From NCBI GenBank assembly GCA_900544705.1, contig UQWH01000043.1, positions 1-17,259 on the forward strand: a stretch of DNA of 17,259 nt, in the 5' to 3' direction. Below are positions 7,154 to 13,119 of the stretch, piece by piece. The notes under the pieces were generated by a model that was given only the letters and a program-made list of their open reading frames with translations, searched no databases and was not told the origin of the DNA. The DNA comes from an uncultured Eubacteriales bacterium. Its GTDB lineage: Bacteria > Bacillota > Clostridia > Oscillospirales > Oscillospiraceae. The position numbers and the translations under genes were made by a program. The first letter of the stretch is position 1, and each line of letters begins with the position of its first letter.

Positions 7154-8266
7154 ATGAAACAAAGACTCCCCGCAAAACGCTCCTCCGGCTGGGGCGGCAA
7201 TCTCCTTACGGCCACCGGCGACGTGCTGGTGCCTCTGGTGTTCGCCTTTGCCGTCGGCAGCATTTTTTCCCTGATCTGCGGCTGTAATCCTTTCACGCTT
7301 TACGGCTATATCATCAAAAAAGCCTTTTTCTCCCTTGGCGGCATCCTCAATACGCTCGGCTATACCACGCCGATCATCATTACCGGCATAGCCACGGCGC
7401 TTTCCATCCGCGCGAATATGTACAACATGGGCATTGAGGGCCAGGTGTTCCTCGGCGCCTTCACCGCGGCGCTGGCGGGCTACATGATCAAGGGCCTGCC
7501 GCCTGTGCTGCACGTGACGCTGTGCCTGCTCATCGGAGCGGCCTTCGGCGCACTCTATGCCCTCATCCCCGGCCTTCTCAAGGCGAAGCTGCGCGTGAAC
7601 GAAGTTGTCACGACCGTCATGCTCAACAGCATCGCAACGCAGGTCACGGGCTTCCTGACCCAGAGCTACCTCGGCACGGGCGACGCTTATGCGCACACGG
7701 AATTCATCGAGCAGTCCGCGCGCCTTGCCAAGCTGAACAGCAAGTACCGCTGCACGACCGCACTTTTCATCGCGCTTGCCATCTGGCTCGTGCTGTACTT
7801 CGTCCTGAAAAAGACCAAGTTCGGCTATGAGATCGACTGCATCGGCAAGCAGTGGGAATTCGCCGACGCCGTCGGTATGCACGTCAGCCGCAAGATCGTC
7901 GTGATCTTCGTGATTGGCGGCGCGCTGGCCGGCATCGCGGGCGCGACGGAAATCCTCGGCGTCAACTATAACTTCGTCAGCAGCTTCTCCGCCAACCCCG
8001 GCATCGGCTGGGACGGCTTCTTCGTCTGCATCCTTGCGGGCAGCAACCCGGTGGGCATTCTGCTGTTCTCCATTGTCTTCGGCGCCCTGCGCTACGGCGC
8101 TCTGGCCGCACAGACCGGTCTGGGCGTGCCGCTTGATCTGATCAATATCATCAAGAGCACGCTGGTCCTGTTCATGGCCATCAAGCTGATCGGCAACAAC
8201 CGTGAGGCGATCGCGGGCTTCTTCGGCCGCATCTTCCACCGCGCCGCGGCGAAAAAGGAGGACTGA
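7154..8266 (+). CDS. ABC importer permease, subunit 1 (YufP/BMP-system type)
   Basis: The 370-residue integral membrane protein is one half of the channel. Hydrophobic segments run through most of the chain, about nine or ten in number, starting near residues 22-45. The conserved cytoplasmic coupling stretch of this family appears as SIRANMYNMGIEGQVFLGAF, the equivalent of the RxGxxNIGxEGQ motif. Positive clusters occur at both termini. Its start lies 13 bases after the ATPase stop, with GAGG 9 bases upstream. The C-terminal tail AAAKKED overlaps the ribosome-binding site of the next gene. Substrate identity is expected to follow the receptor, so nucleoside-like is the best guess. Confidence 0.93.
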   Translation: MKQRLPAKRSSGWGGNLLTATGDVLVPLVFAFAVGSIFSLICGCNPFTLYGYIIKKAFFSLGGILNTLGYTTPIIITGIATALSIRANMYNMGIEGQVFLGAFTAALAGYMIKGLPPVLHVTLCLLIGAAFGALYALIPGLLKAKLRVNEVVTTVMLNSIATQVTGFLTQSYLGTGDAYAHTEFIEQSARLAKLNSKYRCTTALFIALAIWLVLYFVLKKTKFGYEIDCIGKQWEFADAVGMHVSRKIVVIFVIGGALAGIAGATEILGVNYNFVSSFSANPGIGWDGFFVCILAGSNPVGILLFSIVFGALRYGALAAQTGLGVPLDLINIIKSTLVLFMAIKLIGNNREAIAGFFGRIFHRAAAKKED

Positions 8267-8268
8267 GC

Positions 8269-9204
8269 ATGAATTACTTTTCCCTGTTTCTGAACCTTCT
8301 GAATATGACCGTGGAGAACGCGGCGCCCTATCTGCTCATTACCATCGGCGGCGTGTTTGTCGCCAGAGCGGGCGTGTTCAATATCTCCATGGAGGGCTGC
8401 ACGGAATTCGCGGCCTTTGCGGGCATCCTCTTTGCCTTTGTCACAGGGCAGATCTGGGTCGGCGTGATTGCGGCCTTTGTGATCGCCATTTTGCTCAACT
8501 GCCTGTTCTATCTCTTCACCGTCAAGCTCAAGGGCAACCTCAGCGTGGTCGGCAGCGGCATCAACCTGATGGCCGCCTGTATTCCGGCCTGCCTTCTGCA
8601 GGCGCTCTACGGCACGCGCAGCAACCTCGTCGCCAGCAATATCATTGACCCGGCGAAGATGATGATCGACGTGCCGGTGCTGCGCAGCATCCCCATTCTG
8701 AGCGATATTTTCAACAACCACACGGCGATTACCTACCTGACCTTCCTTGTGGTCATCGTCCTGACGATCGTGATGTACAAGACAAAATTCGGCATTTATG
8801 TCCGCGTGACCGGCGAGAGCGTCAACGCCGCGAAGTCCGTCGGCATCAAAACCAACCGGATCAAGTTCCTGTGCCTCATGATCTCCGCCGCGACCTGCGC
8901 GCTGGCCGGCCTCAACCTTTCGGTTGAGCAGCTCGGTATGTACACCATCAACATGACGGCGAACCGCGGCTTCATCTGCCTGAGCGCCATCAACTGCGGC
9001 AGAAAGGATCCGGAGAAGGCCTGCGTCTACGCGCTGATCTTCGGCTTTGTCCGCGCACTGCAAACCATCATCAACAACTTCGTTCCTGCGGCGATCTCGT
9101 CGCTGCTCGGTATCATGCCCTATGTCACGATCATTGTCGTGCTGCTGATCGTCGAGCTGCCCAACGCCCGCAAGAATCATCTGCGCTTCTTTAAGGAAGC
9201 CTGA
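8269..9204 (+). CDS. ABC importer permease, subunit 2 (YufQ/BMP-system type)
   Basis: The 311-residue partner permease shows about eight to ten hydrophobic segments. The family motif is present as FVARAGVFNISMEGCTEFAAF, matching RAGxxNIGxEGxxxxGA, with Ser for Gly and Cys after EG as small departures. It starts two bases after the first permease stops, with AAGGAGG nine bases upstream, so the two are translationally coupled. It ends LPNARKNHLRFFKEA, a basic cytoplasmic tail. Together with the preceding three genes it completes a standard four-gene importer. Confidence 0.93.
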   Translation: MNYFSLFLNLLNMTVENAAPYLLITIGGVFVARAGVFNISMEGCTEFAAFAGILFAFVTGQIWVGVIAAFVIAILLNCLFYLFTVKLKGNLSVVGSGINLMAACIPACLLQALYGTRSNLVASNIIDPAKMMIDVPVLRSIPILSDIFNNHTAITYLTFLVVIVLTIVMYKTKFGIYVRVTGESVNAAKSVGIKTNRIKFLCLMISAATCALAGLNLSVEQLGMYTINMTANRGFICLSAINCGRKDPEKACVYALIFGFVRALQTIINNFVPAAISSLLGIMPYVTIIVVLLIVELPNARKNHLRFFKEA

Positions 9205-9219
9205 CGGGAGGAAAATCCT

Positions 9220-9810
9220 ATGCCCAAAACCGCTGTACTTGTCATTGATATGCAGAAGGACTTCACGCGCCCGGAGGGAAAGTTCTACTATCCCGAAACC
9301 ACCGGCGAAATGATGAAGACCTTCCCGGAAAAAATCAACAAAATGCGCGACCTCGGCGCGCTCATCGTCATCGTCTATACCGCCCATCCGGCGGACGAAA
9401 AGGAGGTCAACCCCGAGCTGACGCGGATGTTCCGCGACGGAAAGAAGGCCTCCCTCGTCGAGGGCTCCGAGGGCGCCGAGCTGGATGAGAACATCCCCTA
9501 TGACCCCGAACGGGACATCAAGTTCCGCAAGTTTGTGCCGAGTGCCTTCTTCGGCACCGATCTTGCCAAAATTCTGCGGGAACGCGGCGTGGAAAACGTC
9601 CTCGTGTGCGGCGTCAAGACCAACGTCTGCTGCCGCGCCACGGCGACGGACGCCTCGGCCTACCGCTTCCGCACCTATATGATCAGCGATATGCTCGGCA
9701 CGAATACCAAGGAGATCAACGACTTCCATCTGGCGGAAATGACAAAGTATTTTGCCAAGGCCATTTCCTCCGACGAGGTCTGCGAGCGGCTGAAGAACGG
9801 AGCGTTCTGA
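9220..9810 (+). CDS. Isochorismatase-fold cysteine hydrolase
   Basis: The 196-residue protein belongs to the family of nicotinamidases, ureidoacrylate hydrolases, N-carbamoylsarcosine amidases and isochorismatases. The catalytic triad is visible: Asp10 in LVIDMQKDF, Lys104 in FRKFVPSAFFGTDL, and Cys137 in GVKTNVCCRATATDA. Cys nucleophile plus Lys points to amide or related hydrolysis instead of the Cys-less true isochorismatases. The metal-binding DxHxxxH signature of nicotinamidases is not apparent after residue 54 (it reads TAHPADEKEV), so classical nicotinamidase activity is not assured. It follows the permease by 15 bases with GGGAGG upstream and shares one base with the kinase start (TGATG). 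A role in hydrolysing the aglycone or base of the imported compound is inference. Confidence 0.88.
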   Translation: MPKTAVLVIDMQKDFTRPEGKFYYPETTGEMMKTFPEKINKMRDLGALIVIVYTAHPADEKEVNPELTRMFRDGKKASLVEGSEGAELDENIPYDPERDIKFRKFVPSAFFGTDLAKILRERGVENVLVCGVKTNVCCRATATDASAYRFRTYMISDMLGTNTKEINDFHLAEMTKYFAKAISSDEVCERLKNGAF

Positions 9811-10778
9811 TGAAGCGCTACGATTTTACGGTGGTCGGAACGGCGGCGACGGTCAGCATCCTGCGCGTCCGGCAGATGCCGGAGTGCGGCAAGTCCACGC
9901 CGGTTTTCGGCGGCGGTCTGGCGGAATATGACAACGGCGGCATGGGGTTGAACATCTGTGCCGGCCTTGCAAAGCTGGGCGCGTCCGTCTACCCTGTGCT
10001 GACCTACGCAGACTACCGGCAGCACGATTTTCTGCATGGCTTTGCGCAGGAATACCGGATGCCGGAGGACGGGATCAAGGACCCGCCTGCGCAGGCGCGC
10101 GGCACGACCATCATGATCCAGAACGCCGAGAAAAACCATATGACGCTCATCACGGAGTATGAGCACCGTCTGCCGGAGAGCACCTTTTACGGCGTGCAGG
10201 AGATGAAGCCGCAGTTCTTCCGCGACAGCCGCTATGTGATCCTCACCGCGCCCATGGCGATGAACACGCAGCCCGCCATCGACGCCATCCGCGCAAGCGG
10301 CACGCCGCTGGTGCTGTCCATGCGCAAGGACCCCAACGCTCTGCCCAAGGAAAAGCTCGCGCAACTTCTGGAGCTGAGCACGGTCATCTTCGCGAATGAG
10401 ACGGAAACGGCATATTTACAGGAAACCTTCGGCCTGAAGAGCGCCTGCGACCTTTTTGAAGGCGGGCGTCTGCAAATTCTGGTCGAAACGCTGGGCGCAG
10501 AGGGGAGCCGCGTGTATTACAGATCCGGCACGCGCATTGAGATCACGCAGGCCGGTGTGGTCGCGCCGCAGTGCGAGGAGCCGGAAACGGTCGGCGCAGG
10601 CGACGGCTATGTATGTGGCTTCCTGTACGGATTGATCCGCGGTTACGATATGCGCGCGTGCGCCCTGCTGGGCGCAACGGTTTCCTCCTTTGTGCTGGAA
10701 AAAGAGGGAAGCATCACCAATCTGCCCACCGAAGCGCAGCTTCTGGCGCGGTATGAAACGATCAGGAGGGATGATTGA
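9810..10778 (+). CDS. PfkB-family (ribokinase-like) carbohydrate or nucleoside kinase
   Basis: This 322-residue enzyme should transfer phosphate from ATP to a hydroxymethyl group of a sugar or nucleoside. The first PfkB signature is recognisable as NGGMGLNICAGLAKLGA (42-58). The second is TVGAGDGYVCGFLYGL (260-275), where GAGD supplies the anion hole and catalytic base Asp265. ANETE (195-199) matches the N-x-x-E nucleotide/metal motif. The chain is of normal length. The ATG at 9810 overlaps the preceding stop by one base; an open frame extends upstream but lies over the hydrolase gene. Relatives include ribokinase, adenosine kinase and pseudouridine kinase; the sequence does not discriminate for me. 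Confidence 0.9.
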   Translation: MKRYDFTVVGTAATVSILRVRQMPECGKSTPVFGGGLAEYDNGGMGLNICAGLAKLGASVYPVLTYADYRQHDFLHGFAQEYRMPEDGIKDPPAQARGTTIMIQNAEKNHMTLITEYEHRLPESTFYGVQEMKPQFFRDSRYVILTAPMAMNTQPAIDAIRASGTPLVLSMRKDPNALPKEKLAQLLELSTVIFANETETAYLQETFGLKSACDLFEGGRLQILVETLGAEGSRVYYRSGTRIEITQAGVVAPQCEEPETVGAGDGYVCGFLYGLIRGYDMRACALLGATVSSFVLEKEGSITNLPTEAQLLARYETIRRDD

Positions 10779-10779
10779 A

Positions 10780-11577
10780 ATGGATTGGAATCTGACGGAT
10801 GGGCGCAAGCTGCTCATCGGCATGATCCACTGCCTGCCGCTGCCCGGAACCTACGGCGCGACGGCAAGCATCGACGAGGTCATCGAGCGTGCGGTCAGCG
10901 ACGCAAAGACGCTGGAGCGCGCCGGCTTTGATGCGGTCATGGTCGAAAACGAAGATCTGTGCCTGGAGCCGCATATGACCAAGGTGCAGTTTGCGGCCAT
11001 CAGCATGGTGGCGCAGGCGGTGCGCAGCGCGGTAAAGCTGCCGCTCGGCCTGTGTTGCAGCGCGCTGAACTATGAGGAAGCGCTCTCCATCGCCAAGGTG
11101 GTCGGCGGCGACTTTATCCGCAGCCCCATCTTTGTCGATACGGTCATGAATTACAACGGGATCATTACGCCGTGCAGCGGCAAGGTCATCCGCTACCGGC
11201 GCGAGATCGGCGCGGAGCACGTGAAGATCCTTGCGGACGTGCAGGTCAAGCATTACTACATGGTCAATCCGTCGGTGGATATTTCCACCTCCGCCAAATG
11301 GGCGCAGCATCAGGGCGCGGACGCGGTGATCGTCACGGGCTGCTCCACCGGTGTGGAAACGGCCTCGTCCGATCTGGAAAAGGTCAGAAAGAGCATCTCC
11401 ATTCCCGTTGCCGTCGGCAGCGGCGTCACCGAGAAGAACATTGCCGAAAAGATGCGCACGGCGGACATCCTCATCATCGGCACGACCCTGCGCAAGGGCG
11501 GCAAGATGTCCGAGCCCATCGACGAGGCGCAGGCGCGCGCGATCCTGCGTGCGGCCGGCCGGGAGGTAGAGGCATGA
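10780..11577 (+). CDS. BtpA/SgcQ-family TIM-barrel protein
   Basis: The 265-residue protein has the BtpA/SgcQ pattern: IGMIHCLPLPGTYG near the N-terminus, then AGFDAVMVENE, GLCCSALNYEEALSIA, GGDFIRSPIFVDT and a C-terminal phosphate-site-like pair VAVGSGV ... ILIIGTTLRKGG. BtpA was first linked to photosystem I biogenesis in cyanobacteria, whereas SgcQ and many bacterial homologues sit in sugar or nucleoside catabolic clusters; no firm reaction is known to me. AGGAGG ten bases before the ATG at 10780 decides the start; an ATG at 10771 abuts the site directly. The kinase ends at 10778, and the next gene starts inside this stop (ATGA). It is the third TIM barrel in the locus, so a lyase, aldolase or phosphorylase-like step on the kinase product is a sensible guess. 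Confidence 0.88.
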   Translation: MDWNLTDGRKLLIGMIHCLPLPGTYGATASIDEVIERAVSDAKTLERAGFDAVMVENEDLCLEPHMTKVQFAAISMVAQAVRSAVKLPLGLCCSALNYEEALSIAKVVGGDFIRSPIFVDTVMNYNGIITPCSGKVIRYRREIGAEHVKILADVQVKHYYMVNPSVDISTSAKWAQHQGADAVIVTGCSTGVETASSDLEKVRKSISIPVAVGSGVTEKNIAEKMRTADILIIGTTLRKGGKMSEPIDEAQARAILRAAGREVEA

Positions 11578-12725
11578 GATACCGCACGCTCGGCAGGACG
11601 GGCTTTCAGGTTTCGGAGATCGGCCTCGGCGGCGAATATCTGGAGGGCCAGCCCCTGAAGCAGGTCTGCGATACGGTGGACGCTGCGATGGACGCGGGCA
11701 TCAATCTGCTCGACTGTTTCATGTCCAACCCGGAGATCCGCTCCGACCTCGGCACGGCGCTCAAGGGCAAGCGGGACAAGATGTACATTCAGGGCCATTT
11801 CCGTTCCATCTGGAAAAACGGACAGTATGGCCGGACGATGGACGTCAAGGTCGTGCGGGAATTCTTTGAGGATCTCCTGCGGCGGATGCAGACGGATTAT
11901 ATCGACCTCGGCATGATCCACATGATCGACAACGCGCAGGAATATGACGAAATTTTCAACGGCCCGATTTTGGAATACGCGCTGGAACTCAAGCAGAAGG
12001 GCGTCATCCGCGCGCTGGGTGTGAGCTGCCACAATCCCGTGCAGGCGCTGCGCGCGGCCAAGACCGGCCTGATCGACCTGATGCTTTTCAGCGTCAATCC
12101 CGCCTATGACGTCCTGAACGAAAACGCGGAGCGTCCGCGCAAGCTCGACAACCGCTTCTTCGATTCCATGCAGCAGCTCGGCGGCATCAACCAGGTGCGC
12201 GAGGAGCTGTACCGCTACTGCGAGCTGCACGGCGTGGGCATTACGGTCATGAAATCGCTGGCCGCGGGCGCGCTGCTGTCGGACAAGACCTCGCCCTTCG
12301 GGCGCGCCATGACCGTGCAGCAGTGTATGCACTATGCGCTCTCCCGCCCCGGCGTTGCGAGCGTGCTGGTCGGGATGCAGTCGCCGGAGCAGGTGGCCGA
12401 CTGCCTGCGCTACGAAACGATGACGCAGGAGGAGCTGGACTATTCCTTCCTCTTTGCCGCCGAACCAAAGTTTTCCATGCAGGGCCGGTGCATGTACTGC
12501 AACCACTGCCTGCCCTGCGCCAAGCACATCAACATCGCGCAGCTGAGCAAGTATCTGGACATGGCGCTTCTCGACGGCGTCACGCCCACGCTTCAGGGCC
12601 ACTATGATGCGCTGGAGCATCACGCGGGCGAGTGCATCGCCTGCGGCCGCTGCGAGACGCAGTGTCCCTTCGGCGTGCCCATCATGCAGCGCATGAAGAA
12701 GGCGGAAGAACTGTTCGGAAAGTAA
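11574..12725 (+). CDS. Aldo/keto-reductase-fold protein with C-terminal 4Fe-4S pair, catalytic Tyr and Lys absent
   Basis: This 383-residue protein joins an AKR barrel (1-295) to a ferredoxin-like tail. The barrel begins MRYRTLGRTGFQVSEIGLGG and keeps Asp47 (NLLDC) and His116 (DLGMIH). Aligned with AKR enzymes, the general-acid Tyr five residues after Asp is Asn52 (SNPE) and the Lys of the fourth strand is His75 (YIQGH). The tail has CX2CX2CX2C (Cys306, 309, 312, 315) and CX2CX2CX3C (Cys354, 357, 360, 364). Fe-S AKRs of this type are widespread in anaerobes, but loss of two of four tetrad residues argues against ordinary carbonyl reduction. It starts in an ATGA overlap and is the last gene of the unit. 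It may pass electrons, or use the barrel for other chemistry; its exact role is unknown. Confidence 0.9.
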   Translation: MRYRTLGRTGFQVSEIGLGGEYLEGQPLKQVCDTVDAAMDAGINLLDCFMSNPEIRSDLGTALKGKRDKMYIQGHFRSIWKNGQYGRTMDVKVVREFFEDLLRRMQTDYIDLGMIHMIDNAQEYDEIFNGPILEYALELKQKGVIRALGVSCHNPVQALRAAKTGLIDLMLFSVNPAYDVLNENAERPRKLDNRFFDSMQQLGGINQVREELYRYCELHGVGITVMKSLAAGALLSDKTSPFGRAMTVQQCMHYALSRPGVASVLVGMQSPEQVADCLRYETMTQEELDYSFLFAAEPKFSMQGRCMYCNHCLPCAKHINIAQLSKYLDMALLDGVTPTLQGHYDALEHHAGECIACGRCETQCPFGVPIMQRMKKAEELFGK

Positions 12726-12734
12726 GAAAAATAA

Positions 12735-12778
12735 CAAGGCCGCCGGTGCTTTTCGCGCCGGCGGCCTTGCTTTATTCT
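12735..12778. terminator. Bidirectional intrinsic terminator between convergent units
   Basis: CAAGGCCGCCGG (12735-12746) pairs perfectly over 12 bases with CCGGCGGCCTTG (12758-12769) around TGCTTTTCGCG. T-rich sequence follows on the plus strand (CTTTATTCT) and on the minus strand (TTATTTTTC). It ends the importer/AKR unit and the hypB operon, whose last stop codon begins only three bases away. Confidence 0.85.
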
Positions 12779-13116
12779 ACTGCGATCTCCTTGATCTCCA
12801 GCTCGTTTCCCTGCTGCAAATAGGTCTCCTCGCTGCCGCAGTACGGGCAGGTCTTGCCCTGCGGCACGGTGGGATAGGTCTGCCCGCAGGCAGTGCAGTA
12901 GGTGACGGCGGGAATCTGCTCCACCGTCAGCTCGCACCCTTCCAGCATGGGCACCCGCTTGCAGTTCCAGTTCCAGACGTCGGTCAGGTAGGATGGGATC
13001 ACGGTGGAGACCTCTCCGATCTGGAGCGTCACCCGGCGGACATGGCTTGCCTGATTTTCCTCTGCGATTTTGACCACACTGTCCGCGATGTGGAAAACCA
13101 CGCCCAGCTCGTGCAT
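12772..13116 (-). CDS. hypA: HypA, nickel metallochaperone
   Basis: The 114-residue protein delivers Ni(II), with HypB, to NiFe-hydrogenase precursors (and in some bacteria to urease). It opens with the invariant MHEL, where the amino terminus and His2 make the nickel site. The zinc loop is CX2C-X12-CX2C: Cys74, Cys77, Cys90, Cys93 (YCTACG ... TCPYCGS). Length is normal. It starts three bases after the oxidoreductase stop, with AAGGA seven bases upstream, as last gene of the hypB operon. No hydrogenase gene is within reach in the window, so the client protein is elsewhere or unusual. Confidence 0.93.
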   Translation of the reverse strand: MHELGVVFHIADSVVKIAEENQASHVRRVTLQIGEVSTVIPSYLTDVWNWNCKRVPMLEGCELTVEQIPAVTYCTACGQTYPTVPQGKTCPYCGSEETYLQQGNELEIKEIAVE

Positions 13117-13119
13117 CCT

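Noticed and set aside
5542..7296. A 584-codon minus-strand open frame over the ABC ATPase gene
   Set aside because: The plus strand encodes a textbook double ATPase with all motifs; the antisense frame has none.
9220..9810. Nicotinamidase (pncA) and hence an NAD salvage locus
   Set aside because: The Asp-Lys-Cys triad fits the wider family, but the DxHxxxH metal motif expected for nicotinamidase is not seen and no other NAD salvage gene is present.
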